DNA from: Elysia chlorotica
Taxonomy: Eukaryota; Mollusca; Gastropoda; Plakobranchidae
Direction of reading: 5' to 3'
DNA: 64,000 nt
Assembly: GCA_003991915.1 (NCBI GenBank)
Contig: RQTK01000132.1
Location: forward strand, 442,596 to 506,595
Shown: positions 13,009 through 25,819 of the stretch, in pieces
Numbering within the stretch: position 1 is the first letter of the stretch
Layout of the letters: each line of letters opens with the position of its first letter
Translations under genes and position numbers: made by a program
The notes under the pieces: generated by a model
Databases searched by the model: none
Seen by the model: only the letters and a program-made list of their open reading frames with translations
What the model was told of the DNA's origin: nothing

Positions 13009-13252
13009 TGTGATATCAGTTTATCAGTTATCACAATGTTAGACATAGGTCACCTATGCAAAAGTTCAAGTGACTTTAATCGAAGTTTGTTTTGCACCCC
13101 ATGACTTTTATTGTATTGTCAACAATGTGATATCAGTTTATCAGTTTTCACAATGTTAGAACGCTAGAGGCATAGTTCACCTATGCAGAAGTTCAAGTGA
13201 CTTTAATCGAAGTTTGTTTTGCACCCCATGACTTTTATTGTATTGTGAACAA
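13009..13252. repeat. Tandem duplication, unit about 117-127 bp
   Basis: Two direct copies (13009-13125 and 13126-13252) share GTGATATCAGTTTATCAGTT at the start and GCACCCCATGACTTTTATTG near the end. They differ by a few substitutions and one insertion of about ten bases in the second copy. Intronic. Confidence 0.9.
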
Positions 13253-14337
13253 CTCTTTATCCCTTTGATTTATTATAGTGTTTTCTTTTTTTCAATGTTC
13301 ACTTGAAATGTATTATTTGACGAAGACGACATCACTACGGTTCTTTCATTCTGTAAATTTCAACAGCTTTCCACACGTGGTATTAATTTTTTAATTTTTG
13401 GGGGCAACTTCCTCGCCATGTTTTGCTACAGCCTTTTTATGAGAAAAAGAGGCGATAATTCGATTTTATCATAAAAAAGAGAAAAACAAGACATCTAAAT
13501 AGAAAATGTCTATGACATTCACTACTACAGTAGTTAATACAGTGCGTCGCTTGCACTGAATAACCTTGGTTCGGAGGAATAAAGAAATAGTTTTGAGATT
13601 ATGTGTGGAATAACGAAGGGCAACAAAAAATTATTTAAAATGATTTTGAAACCGGAGAGGCAAAAATAATATTCTTAAAGGGCTAGATACAGACATATCA
13701 CTAATTAAAACAACCCGTCTTTTGTACCAAGCTAGAGGCACTGATATTCTACGTGACATGTTGTTCAATAGTTTTCATAAGATGAAACAAATAAATTCTA
13801 TGAGCTATGCAACCATCCACTTGTTTTTTTCTACTCGTCAATTTTTCATCAATAAAATATTTTACATGATTTTACATGCAAAAACACCAAGTTCTGGTTC
13901 GAGAATTGTGACTGTAATTAAAAAATATTCCTCATTTTTTATTCCATGAAATTCTGCTTGATAGTATCTGACTGACACGCACATGGTCCAATTATAAAGC
14001 TTGTTGGATATTACTAGTTACAGAGTGAGATTAAGAGAAGAATCCACGGCTCATTATTATAAGCATGGGTAAGCTGGAATAATTGAATACAGCACCATGA
14101 CGTGTGTGCCTGGAATAGATCGATTTAGAAAAACAAAAACATCGAGTCAGTAAAGCGAAAGCTAAAAAGATAGATATAGCACAAAAAAGGACAAAAAATT
14201 ATTTTTAACCTGAAAAAACAACAACACACAATTAGAAAAAGAACTCCTATGGCCATTATTATTTTTCTCTAGGAATCTTTTCAGAGGTTATATTTGACGG
14301 TAAACAACTTTTTAGGAGAGATTAAAAACTATTTAGT

Positions 14338-14505
14338 ATGAAGATCGCCTCGCCATCACAGTACGTTACTGCTTTCTTTAAAACCAAACCACTTGACTGC
14401 GAGGCGGACGAATTCGTCCACGATGTGCATATATTTGGTTACGAAGCCGACAAAACATGTTCAATCCGTTTATGGTTGCAAGAAACAAACGTTTTGTTTA
14501 CATGA
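14338..14505 (+). other. Small open frame, 55 codons, unknown
   Basis: The frame runs ATG to TGA and encodes a peptide starting MKIASPSQYVTAFFKTK, with an acidic middle (DCEADEFVHDVHIFGYEADK). It lies antisense inside an RGK intron. The composition is protein-like but I recognise no family. It could be an element fragment or chance. Confidence 0.15.
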
Positions 14506-15446
14506 CAAAATGTCTTTGCATTTCAATTCAAATTTGAATTTTGAGCGATTTTATCTCGCGGTCAAGTGGTATTTCGAGTCAAGTTCTTCAGCATGAATAG
14601 ACCTATATCCGATGTGTCAATATTTTAAACATGAACTTCACAGTTGCACGAAAGTACTTTTAAATTTATTATGAGAACGAATTAAATCACTCATTGTAAC
14701 AAAGTAATTTTACCCACACATTATAAAAAGAAAAACTAAAAATCAAAGCAGATAGGAACTGAAACATCATTAGTCTCCCTGAAAGAAAAACAATCTGGTT
14801 AGGAGAGAAGTAATATCCGGAATGCTGGAACGTTATTTTTTATTTCTTGTGCCTCCTAGAAAAATAAACTCTTGTTATGATAATTAATAAGTTCTGCAAA
14901 ATAAAACGACAAGGTCGGGTAAGAATGGAAGCGTACAAATTTTTGCCATACAGCGTAGATTAACAAAGAAAAATTATACGGGGTCCGTGTCCGGCCACAG
15001 GGTCAAATAATATGGACGAGCTCAAAGATGAGGTTCAAGGTCTCAGAAGAAAATACAAACGGGTTTTATTCTAGTTTCATTAATTAATTCAAAGGCTCCA
15101 CCAGATCAAACGGCCCACTGTTTATTAACCCTACAAGTATCGCTATTATTTAGGGCGGCTGTTGTGCTGAGAGGCAGCAAAGATGTTTTCTATACCATAA
15201 AAACAACACAATTTTTGAAAGCTGAAAGGGTGTAGGAAATTTTTAAGATATTTTCGGTACCATAGAAGTGTTTTGTGATCTTGACCTTGGGCTTGAAAGG
15301 CAGATTTCCATCCCTAAAAATATCCGCTTTTTCATCAAAACATAGAAACCAACATGTTTAGCTCCAAATAATAAGTAAAAGCTGTGGACAATTTATTTAG
15401 CTTTCAGAAAATGTATAGGTCTAATACCCTCAAACCAAGAATAAAC

Positions 15447-16403
15447 CAGTAACAGAAAAAGTGAACATAAACTTTAAGAATGATCCTAAGTTTTCTCTCG
15501 GACCATTGTCAACGATAGAGATTTGGAAGCACCATCTCCAGACCCTAGCTGCGTGTGAGTAATGACAGACATTATAGACCAACGGTATTGGTGGAATGGG
15601 AGCATTCACTGGCAACTGGGACAGAATATTTTAGTTAAGATTAGGACGGGAAATGGGAATTTATTTGATTTAAGAGTGAATACAGGTAGTTTTTTAAAGT
15701 GGTAATAATTTGAAAAAAAAGGGTGCACAATAGAAAAAAATAAAGAATAAAATAAATTTATAAAGAAGAAGCAAGAAAGAAAGAGGAGGAAGAGACGGTA
15801 TAGAAGATCGGAGAAAATTGGAGACAGAAAGATAAAAAAAAAGTATGAAGAAAGGAGCAGAAAAGAAGAAACACACACACACACATATACACATATACAG
15901 AGAAGGAGAGAGAGAGAGGGAGAGAGAGAGAACAGTAACAGAAAAAGTGAACATAAACTTCAAGAATGATCCTAAGTTTTCTCTCGGACCATTGTCAACG
16001 ATAGAGATTTGGAAGCACCATTTCCAGACCCTAGCTGCGTGTGAGTAATAACAGACATCATAGACCAACGGTATTGGTGGAATGGGAGCATTCACTGGCA
16101 ACTGAGACAGAATATTTTAGGAAAGATTAGGACGGGAAATGAGGATTTATTAGATAGCTTTAAGAGTGAATATAGGTGACATGAAGGTTTTTAAAGTGGT
16201 GATGCTTTGAAAGAAAAAGAGTACAAAATAGAAAAAAATGAAGAATAAAATAAATTTATAAAGAAGAAGCAAGAAAGAAAGATGAGGAAGAGACGGTGTA
16301 GAAGATCGGAGAAGATTGGAGACAGGGAAATAAAAAGTATGGAGAAAGGAGCAGAAAGGAAGAAACTACACACACACACATATACACATATACAGAGAAG
16401 GAC
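15447..16403. repeat. Tandem duplication, unit about 486 bp
   Basis: Two direct copies (15447-15932 and 15933-16403) both start with CAGTAACAGAAAAAGTGAAC. Each ends with a CA array and TATACACATATACAGAGAAGG; the first copy ends in an added GA tract. The copies differ by scattered substitutions and small indels. The unit contains no recognisable gene. The matching minus-strand frames in the two copies are shadows of the repeat. Confidence 0.92.
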
Positions 16404-16692
16404 GAGTTAATGCTTCTTAACTTTTCCCTTCGATTTCAATATAGAATCAGAAATTAATATATCTTTCATATGGCTTCGAGTTAACCAAAGGTTTTAATTG
16501 GCTTGTTCTACACTTAAGATACAGAGTAATTTAAAACTCGAAGGAACATAATTATATTTAAACGGTTTCGTTAGATAACCTCCTATGATTCGATTTTTAT
16601 ACTTATTTGTCAAGAGTAATATTCAAAAATAAAATAAAATCGCATTGTGATTAAGTTTTCATTTTACAACTTTCTCATACAGAACTACTCAC

Positions 16693-16775
16693 CAGATTTT
16701 CGGAAGGAGTGAGAAATTCTAAGGCAGTCTCTTTTCCATCGAGGAGCACAGACACAAACAACTGCTTATCGTGTT
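16693..16775 (-). CDS. RGK: RGK GTPase exon: switch region
   Basis: An 83-base exon between TTTTTCAG and GTGAGT. It encodes HDKQLFVSVLLDGKE then TALEFLTPSENL. By position it covers beta-2, beta-3 and the switch II start. The Ras DxxG motif is absent and even the DIWE-like motif of vertebrate RGK proteins is not obvious (LEFLTPSEN). It joins in phase 1/2 to the P-loop exon (split Glu codon) and in phase 0 to the next. Confidence 0.9.
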
Positions 16776-17310
16776 CTGAAAAAGATACGAACATATAACT
16801 TACTCACGTACCAGTTTGTTGTACATACTTATCGCTATGTCACCAAAATCTTCACAGCGTCACCAAAGTGATTTGTGTTGTGCTGTTTGGCTTCACTTCA
16901 AATAACTCTTCCACACTTATCGGTCTGGTTTTCACCGATCTTTTCATTTTCCATTGTAAACTGCTTTTTGAGGATGCCAGGTTTAAACTCACGAAAACCA
17001 TTATGATTGTGGAATGGAGAAAACTAAGAGGATTGGTGATGACTTTGTAGTATATAAAAAACTCAAAATTGTTTTAAAAAGATTATTGTAACATTATTCC
17101 CTTTCAGCCTTAGATTCTAACACCACTGTTAAGAATGTGCATCAAAACTTTGGCGCTTTCGAGAAAAACGTACCATCGAAAAGGGGAATGACTATCGTTC
17201 TTTATCAAGAAAATAAAAGTAATGGCGGTCTTTGGCGAAACAAAACATTTTAGCAGATTGGCGCAAAGAAAAATATAAGTTATTTTTATGTATTTGCTCC
17301 TTTTTAACAG

Positions 17311-17520
17311 AGTGGTTGATTAACGTCCGACAGAAGCACTACATGGATTATATTGTGGACAGGCGTCCGTCACTTTTACGTCTCAGCCGTGACATTATAC
17401 CAACACCGACCCAACCAGTAGGGAAAGAAATTGGACGAATATCTTATTGATTAATCGTCGGTTTTGAACCGGGGATCGACTGGGAGACCAACGCTCTACC
17501 ACTTAAGCTACTCGGTCCCT
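17311..17520 (-). mobile_element. tRNA-derived SINE, minus orientation
   Basis: On the minus strand the head reads GAGTAGCTTAAGTGGTAGAG (A-box region), then CTCCCAGTCGATCC and CCGGTTCAAAACC (B box), a clear tRNA-like pol III promoter. The body shares GTCCGACAGAAGCACT and ATTATATTGTGGAC with the 7.8 kb element. No target-site duplication was resolved. Confidence 0.7.
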
Positions 17521-17569
17521 CCTCTCATTCCTTGGTAACGGCTTGAGAGCAAAGCTGAGGCACAGAGAT

Positions 17570-17605
17570 GCTCTCTCTATCTCCCCCCCCCTCTCTCCCT
17601 CTCTG

Positions 17606-17692
<87 letters not shown>
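17570..17692. repeat. CT microsatellite
   Basis: A CT dinucleotide array with an impure start (CTGTCT units) directly next to the SINE head at 17.5 kb. Intronic. Confidence 0.95.
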
Positions 17693-17694
<2 letters not shown>

Positions 17695-18504
17695 ATAGAG
17701 AGGCGTGAGACACAGATTTTCAAGTCGATTTAAATAGCAGTTATGATGCTATTTCTAATACAAAATTAGTATATTTTGTAAATATATAATAACAGTATAG
17801 AACACTTATATAAAAATGATTCCTTTGAGTAAGAGCCCAGTATGAACTTGGGTGTAATAATGATTCTCTTTATACTAGTTATTTCCTGCCTCTAAAGTGG
17901 TGTTTCTCAATTCAGATAATGCGAGGGCATTTGGAGTAAAGAAAGGGCATACACCTTACTATTATTAAAGCATGTAACGATACATTTTCAAATAAAATTA
18001 TACCCTCAAATATTTATGAATTACAAACAAAAAATTTAAGTTTTTTTTTTAAATACGGTCAAAGTGCCATGAAAGGTTTGTAAGACCCTTGCCTGTAGTA
18101 CAAGCATGACCTAAGTGTGTGTGGATGAATGTTATCTGATATCAAATTCACAAAAGACTTATGTGGCGAGGCTTTTGTGAACATCATTGAGTTAAACGGG
18201 TTGCATGCTTGATTAAGAAAGCGACTCATCGTTGTCAAATGTGCATGACCAACTCCGTTTAGGACAGTTGTCATTGGCATGCAGTTCAGAATAGAAAGTT
18301 GGCAAGTTGGCATAATAAACCGTAGCTATCTTTCGTATCAATCAACGGTTTAAAGAGATGATCAACGCAGCTGAGATCAAACGAGTATTCACCCTCTATC
18401 ACCAATATTCAGAAAATGTATGAAAATCGAGTAAATGAGCTGTAGACATTACTACTAGGCAAGCGTAATAAATAATCATTTGGATGCACTGCTAATTAAC
18501 TCAC

Positions 18505-18800
18505 CATGAGAAAAGGGAGAGTCCCCACCTCCCAGGTACTGAGATGTGGTGAACTGCTGGGTGAGCGCTCTCTTGCCCACACCTCCACAGCCCAGCACTG
18601 TCACTCGATACGGCGGATCTGGTGGAGGCACGGGCGCTATACAGCTGCTGCTGCCGTGGCTGTTGTGGCTGTTGTTGTGCTGAGGGTGGCTGTGGTGATG
18701 ACTACTGTTGATGTTGTTGTTGTGAGGCACAGGTGAGGCGGGGCACACTGGGCTATGACTACAGGCGCTACCGTAAGATATAGAGCTGGACGTTCGAGAC
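18505..18800 (-). CDS. RGK: RGK GTPase exon: linker and P-loop
   Basis: A 296-base exon between GCCCCAG and GTGAGT, 98 full codons plus split codons. It begins SRTSSSISYGSACSHSP, passes through a His/Asn/Ser-rich linker (NNNINSSHHHSHPQHNNSHN), and enters the G domain at PPYRVTVLGCGGVGKRALTQ. GCGGVGK is the G1/P-loop, but the residue after Lys is Arg where nearly all Ras-like proteins have Ser or Thr to coordinate magnesium. The exon ends shortly after QFTTSQYL. The Asn/His linker is built from near-repetitive CAN triplets. Confidence 0.93.
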
Positions 18801-18885
18801 CTGGGGCAACCAGAAATGAGAATATGGGTAATTTATAAAGTGTTTCGAAATTCAGTTAGTACAAAAGAAGATAATGATGAAGGTA

Positions 18886-19035
18886 GCACTGAAGCGTCAG
18901 CCTCCGATGCAATAGGTCCCGGGGTTCGAATCCTGCTCGAGTAAACTTGCTCCCTGTTGACTGGCTCGGTGTCAGTATAATGTGACTGGCTACGTCTGGG
19001 GTACCACGTTCAGGGTTCCTTCGCTGTAAAAGGTT
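18886..19035 (+). mobile_element. SINE-like element, plus orientation
   Basis: The head contains GGTAGCACTGAAGCGTCAGC and a very good B box, GGGGTTCGAATCCTGC (about 18921-18936). The body has GACTGGCTCGGTGTCAGTAT followed by AATGTGACTGG. A related body (GTTGGTCGGTGCTGTAATG) occurs at 29.2 kb. Confidence 0.6.
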
Positions 19036-19892
19036 TTTATTAGATCTAAAAGACGCTACCTAGAAGAAATTAGCGCATTCTCCAACCAAAAATGTGTGGA
19101 CAACCTTGCTATTGTTAGACGAAATTCTTTAAATCAATACAATTGAATGACTTTATAACCTTCGACGATGAGAAACTATTATTTCCTCTCTCGAGGGATG
19201 GGATAGGCCTATATCTCAAGAAAGTCAAGCTACTTAGATCAGTAACGTGTTGTATACCAAAATGATATTATTGTCATGCAAGCAAAGACGATTTTTTCAT
19301 AGGGTACAAAAGTATTTTGATTGATAAACAATACAAACTCAAACTTTTTATAAAATCCCTTTAAATTGTTATACACGTAAATTTTACATTCCATCTTTCG
19401 ACAATGACATAATTTGTATCGGTTTAAACACGATCTTGTTAGTCTAAATACTAAACAATGATGGTACCTTAATTTTCAATTACTTTTTCTCTATGGCTTT
19501 CATAATATGAAAAAAAAATCATATTAAATCTGTCATTAACATTTTCTTTTTACCAGGGCAATCATTTTCTTTGATTAATTCAATCTTCCACGCTTCTGGC
19601 TTCAAGAAAACATTCAGGAAACCTACGCGCTTTGCGGTCTCGAAGAAACAATCAGAGTTTCTCCTGATGGTAGTAACCTGCACCATACGAAAGTTTGTGT
19701 TTAGTGCGCAAGCTCGGGGTCAAATTGATGATCTAACATTTATGAACGAATAATTTACAGGGGAAGAAAAAAAATGATAGTACTAGTTAGTACATCGTGA
19801 TGATGCTATGGAAGGTGATTATAATGATGATCATATGCTAGGGGAAGGAGGATGCTGATTTTTTTTCTAAATGATGATTATGATGATGATTA

Positions 19893-20078
<186 letters not shown>

Positions 20079-21498
20079 AGTATTGGTGATGACCCTGACC
20101 CTAAACATGGAGATAAAAGCCTTAGCAACAATAACCACCGTGTTGTCAGAAACCCAAGGGAAAACTTTTCCTCGCCGTGATCAATATTGATTAATAAACA
20201 TGTGAAAAGGAACAATGGAGGCCCAAAACGTCCGATTTAAAAGCTTTTTTTTCATAACTTCAATTTTCAGTAACACCAGTTCGAGTGCATTGTTATATTG
20301 ATGTTTTTTAGATCAGCAAATTTGATTTCTTTTAGAATGATTGTGCTTACGCTACAGTTTTTAGCGGATGGAGAATTTTCTTTGCTCTATCCTTAAGTGC
20401 TGAATTTGGTGGTATACCAAGAAGTTTATTGCTACAATATGTATGTCTTTGTATGGAGGATTGTTTTGTTTCCTAAACGAAGCTTTGTATACATACTTAC
20501 ATGTACGATTACTGTAATCAGATCTTAAAAATGTACAATCAGAAACCAATGTGTTAATGATTTAACTATTATAAGCATTGTATGCTTTGAAGAAAAGTGC
20601 AGGAATGGTTATGTTATCTCAACAGATGTAACACAGACGAAAGCATTTTACCTAAGAAACTTCTCACATGGGAATTAGGCCTAGTTCCTTATTCACAACA
20701 TAATTATGTTTTTTGACGGACTATTTTATTATGTCGATTGTCTATCCTCAACACGATTCCTGTTTTATTACAAACCTTTAAATGTAATTATTAAAATAAT
20801 GATGGAAACATTTTTCAATGAGCATATTCAAAGATATTTTAGGGAATATAAGAGAGTTTCGCTTAAAACTTAACAATAATCATGGAGATATCCATTTTTT
20901 TATCAGAAGATACATATATATGTAAATCGATTTGTAGTTCCAGAAATTAACATAAAATGTACATGTGAAGCAATCAAAGTTGGTAAGGATGAACAAATAC
21001 ATGAAAACAAAATTTTGAAAAATACGTGTAGGCTACTTGCTGTAAATATAAATTCATGTATGTAGTAGCCAACAGCTTTGAACATGGTTAATATGCTATC
21101 TGTAACATCCATCTTGTCGATTGAATGCGCATTTATTTTGCCCGTTTCTATTCTTTCTAATGCTAAAATTGGCAGCCTTTAGATACGATCAAATTTCCTA
21201 GGCCTGTGTTATTTCAAAGAGAAAGAGATATGAAGCCGACAGAATAATATTGTTACAAATGAATAGAAATGGCAAATGACTAGACACATTTAGACTAAGT
21301 AATGTTTAGCTATAAAATATTTATTCTACTTGAGTTTCTTCCCATCATTGACGAAAATGAAAATTATAAATTATTTTGTACAATATGTGACCGAATTTTT
21401 GCTAAAACTTAGTGACTTTCTATAGCTCCTCTATTTTATATTCCTCTCTTACTTTCCTTCTTCGCCGACCCCCTCCTCCTTTTCCCCTTCCTTCTTCT

Positions 21499-21823
21499 CC
21501 CCCAAACAGTTTATCTGTCCAATCTACCACTTATAAACTATGGTAATAAAGTGTTAACTTTTCAAAAACATGTTTACCCTTCTTCGCATTTTCACCTGCT
21601 TCTTCTTCTTCTTCTTCTTCTTCTTCTTCTTCTTCTTCTTCTTCTTCTTCTTCTTCTTCTTCTTTTTCTTCTTCTTCTTATCATTCTCTCTCTCCACCCT
21701 CCCCCTTGTGTTTTGTTCTCCCCCAAACAGTTTATCTGTCCAATCTATCACTTATAAACTCCGGTAATAAAGTGTTAACTTTCTCAAAAACATGTTTACC
21801 CTTCTTCGCATTTTCACCTGCTC
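21499..21823. repeat. Direct repeats flanking a TTC microsatellite
   Basis: A unit of about 102 bases (from CCCCCAAACAGTTTATCTGT to CATTTTCACCTGCT) occurs at 21499-21600 and again at 21719-21823. The two are separated by a TTC/CTT array (21601-21680) and a short CT-rich stretch. The copies differ at only a few bases. Confidence 0.92.
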
Positions 21824-22217
21824 AGCCTAAACCGTGGTGTATATCACCTGTTATTATTTGCACATCATCAGGCAAACCTTGTGCGTCATGACTCTCCTAT
21901 TTCCATATATCCTAGATGCAGGACTCGCCTTGCGCACTTCTGTTGCCGTGCGTGATAAACCTGTAGCATGATGAGTTCATGACCTCTTCATCCTTTCACT
22001 CCCACCTGGAATTCGGCTCACATCAATCATTAGGTCTTAAATCTGGGATGCGTAGTGCGGGGATTCCAAGACTGTTAGGAGGATGGGAGCTAGAGGAATC
22101 AGGGCTAGCCTTAAGCAAGACTAATCTTCGACTGATCAAATCCAGGGACTACCGGATCTCTGCCGGGTGCCATGTTCTGACCCTCTATAAACTAATGGCG
22201 TGCTGTCAAGCCTGGAG

Positions 22218-22550
22218 CTACCGGGACTGCTACAGCCAGACCTATTGATTAATTTGTTTATTATTTTGTTTTTGGCTCGTTTGCTTGTTGTGGTCGAATT
22301 TTTTTATCTGGTCGGTGAAAATAAATTAGAAGTACCGATAATGCTACCGCCAGACCATTTTGATTTATTTGATGTTTTTTTTCTCGTCCGTTTGTTTGTT
22401 TTGATTGTATTTTTCAACTGGTTGGCAAAAAAAAAAGCCTTTATGTGTCGGTACTTTTAAAGCCAGATCTATTGATTTCTTTGTTTTGGGACTGCTTGTT
22501 TCCTGTTTTTGCCCATTTATATGGTTTGTAAAAAAAACATAACTATCTAA
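22218..22550. repeat. Three degenerate tandem units of about 113 bp
   Basis: The anchor GCCAGACCTATTGATT or a close variant occurs at 22235, 22349 and 22462. Each is followed by T-rich sequence and a CTGGTCGGTGAAAA-like segment. The units are clearly diverged from one another, so this is an older tandem repeat than the neighbouring 384-bp pair. Confidence 0.75.
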
Positions 22551-22676
22551 ACGATGTTACTTCTTTGTGGTAATTGGGATTGAACTGTTTTTAAATGTTT
22601 TGAGTCTTGTAAAGATCGTCTAAAAATAGGAGCTTAATAATTCAATAAGAGCTACCTAGTGAGGATAGCTAAAGAG

Positions 22677-23540
<864 letters not shown>

Positions 23541-24150
23541 GATGAAGATGATAATGATGGTTCATGATTATGGTGCACATGATGACGATAAGGATTATGA
23601 AGAGGACGATCATTATCTAGCATATTTGGCTTATGAGAACACTACATCGTCTCTCCGTGAGCCACTTTCGTGTCATTAAAAACAAAAGAAAGAGGGGACA
23701 TATATCCCCCAAATTCTATTTTTTAAATTATTTTTAGACCTGCTGATACAAAGGTCCAATTATTTATCGACTCCGCTCCTTGTTTGTGTAACGTAACATT
23801 TGTCAGACTTTATTCATAAAACGCTTTGAACGATGCGATCGTTCTGTGAAGCTTAGGGATCGTTGGACGTGGAAATATCTTCTATATACGAGTGAAGATC
23901 AATTTTCAAAAGTTCATGAAAGTGACTGTACAGACAATGTGCATTTTTTGATGTGACGACTTACGACATCAAAATTTCTGTCACACTGATCTGATTTCAG
24001 AGGGGAAAGAGAAAGTACATTTCCATACTCAAGTTACCTTGTATTTAATGCAATAATAGGGTGTATACTTCTTCTCCGTGTGTAATTGGTACCATACTTG
24101 CATGAATCAGATATTATAAAAAAAATTAAAAAAACAAACAAACAGCGCAC

Positions 24151-24285
24151 CTGGACTGCGGTGTGATCTCAGTAGTGCTGCCGCTGCAAGAGCTGAACAC
24201 GCTGCTGGTACTGCGGGAACGCAGGGAGTCTCCCCTGTTCACAAGGCCTTTCGGAGTCTTCACAAATGACCGCAAAGGCTGAAGC
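24151..24285 (-). CDS. RGK: RGK GTPase exon: Ser-rich N-terminal segment
   Basis: A 135-base exon between TAATACAG and GTGCGC. It encodes LQPLRSFVKTPKG, then GDSLRSRSTSSVFSS, then CSGSTTEITPQS. The RSRSTSS stretch has the basic-x-x-Ser character of kinase and possible 14-3-3 sites known from vertebrate RGK N-termini; this is inference. The donor GTGCGC is not the consensus GTRAGT but is a valid GT, and the phase (one base in, two bases out) fits both neighbours. Confidence 0.85.
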
Positions 24286-25341
24286 CTGTATTAAAATGCA
24301 TAAATATGATTATGTCAGCCAAGGCTGAGTTACACTGCAGATGTGCCGTTCAGACACAAATTTACTACTTGTTTACAAATTGCACACCGAATGTTATAAA
24401 ATGAGAAATATTTCTTATTAGGCTATTCTTTCTTTTAGATGGTGGCTCTCCTTCAATAATAAAGTTTTACTGCCCAAAACACTACGTTTTGGATGAGTTA
24501 AGTATTTGAATGCCGTTTCTTTTCCATAATGTAGTTCAAGTAATTTCTTTACGAACTAGGGGATAAAATTAGACAAGAAAAGTCAAGATATTAAATTCAA
24601 AAGGGTGGTGAAGAAAAGAGAAGAGGCCCGTTGTGGATAAATTTACATTAGCTTCTTTTCGCACCTTCAATGAACCTTTGATGATCGTTTTTAATACACA
24701 CAGTTGAAAGGTAAATCTAAAGAAACATTAATATGGGAAACCAATACAATGAAATTGTTCAATTAGAATTCTATTGGCCAGGCGGACTAATGCATTTCCT
24801 TCCACAGTTCGACCCTGAATATTAATCAATTTAACTTTATCTTTGGACATCCAGATTAGGCTTCCTCTATCCTAGCCTCTATCATTGCTATACTTTTCAT
24901 AAGTTTTAGTCTCCAACGTCTAAGGTTTTCCGAGCATTCCTTTACGAAGACTTGGGCGCTGGCTAAATTCGCCTATTAATTAACCAAAAAGAATCTCCAC
25001 ATTTTGCATTTCCATCCAAGATGTTACACTGTCGTCGACAGCCTGAAGTATCACAATTACATTGCACTACAATTACTGATTGAACTACAGTGTAGATCGG
25101 GTTGGCTGGCGCATGCTGATCAAAGAAGGTCACTCCTCCTTGAAGGAGAAACCCCGCAGCAGCAGTAACTCACAGAGAGCATGACCAGTTTGCCTGCTCT
25201 CACTGTAGACGCCTATCGTCTATCAAAAATAAAACTACACAGTCACCTGAGAACCCATACCAAGTACATACGCATATTGAAGACATGATGGGATACGATG
25301 AACTATCAAGATACACTGCACATGATTGTTGATGAACTCAC

Positions 25342-25581
25342 CCACAGTCATGGTCGAGCACCGGCGAGAGGTAGCTCATTCCGCCTGGCCTGGTCACGTC
25401 GTTCCTGGTGGGCAGGGACGTGGTCCGGGGCCGCATCTCGTCCAGCTCGATGTTCTCCAGCTGGCGGCGCCGCGGCTTCTTCAGGCTGGATGACCGCTGC
25501 TTGGGCCTGGGGCTCAGGTGGAGGTTGGACATTGCAGCCTGATAAGTAGGTCGTCTATTTTTCTGCCCTTTCTGCTGTTGG
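25342..25581 (-). CDS. RGK: RGK GTPase, first recognised coding exon
   Basis: The exon runs from the acceptor TTTCTTGCACAG to the donor GTGAGT. From the first in-frame ATG (25532-25530) it reads MSNLHLSPRPKQRSSSLKKP, then RRRQLENIELDEMRPRTTS and PGGMSYLSPVLDHDC, strongly basic at first. The frame stays open upstream of that ATG to the acceptor (QQQKGQKNRRPTYQAA), so translation may begin either here or in an unseen exon. I favour the ATG because upstream coding sequence was not found. The exon is more G+C-rich than its surroundings. Confidence 0.8.
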
Positions 25582-25819
25582 CTGTGCAAGAAAGGAAAAT
25601 AGTTTTGTATAAAGGGTCGTTAAAATATAATCTTACACCCTAGAGGTGGGGATCATTGGCTGTTGTGAAAATAGTAGGCCTATTTAGAGATAGGAAAAAT
25701 GAGTGAAATACAGTCAAATTTACCTCACTGAGTGCTTGAAGAATGAAATTAAACAGCTTATTTTCATATGTTAATGCCTTGGTGACTTTTACAATCACAG
25801 AAGTAACTGCGCCTCGTAA

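Larger units (their letters stand above)
12219..16692 (-). other. RGK intron with repeats
   Basis: GT-AG intron of about 4.5 kb. It contains a SINE-like copy (about 12315-12510), a tandem pair (13009-13252), a 55-codon open frame (14338-14505) and a larger tandem pair (15447-16403). No further exon is needed, because the flanking exons join in phase 0. Confidence 0.8.
16776..18504 (-). other. RGK intron
   Basis: GT-AG intron of 1.73 kb. It carries a tRNA-derived SINE (17311-17520) followed by a CT array (17570-17692). The rest is AT-rich without recognised features. Confidence 0.85.

Noticed and set aside
17455-17520. Functional tRNA gene on the minus strand
   Set aside because: A and B boxes are present, but no intact cloverleaf with acceptor stem could be formed by eye and the sequence continues into a SINE body shared with other copies.
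25298-25549. Plus-strand Trp/Ala/Gly-rich frame
   Set aside because: Shadow of the first recognised RGK exon, driven by its higher G+C content.
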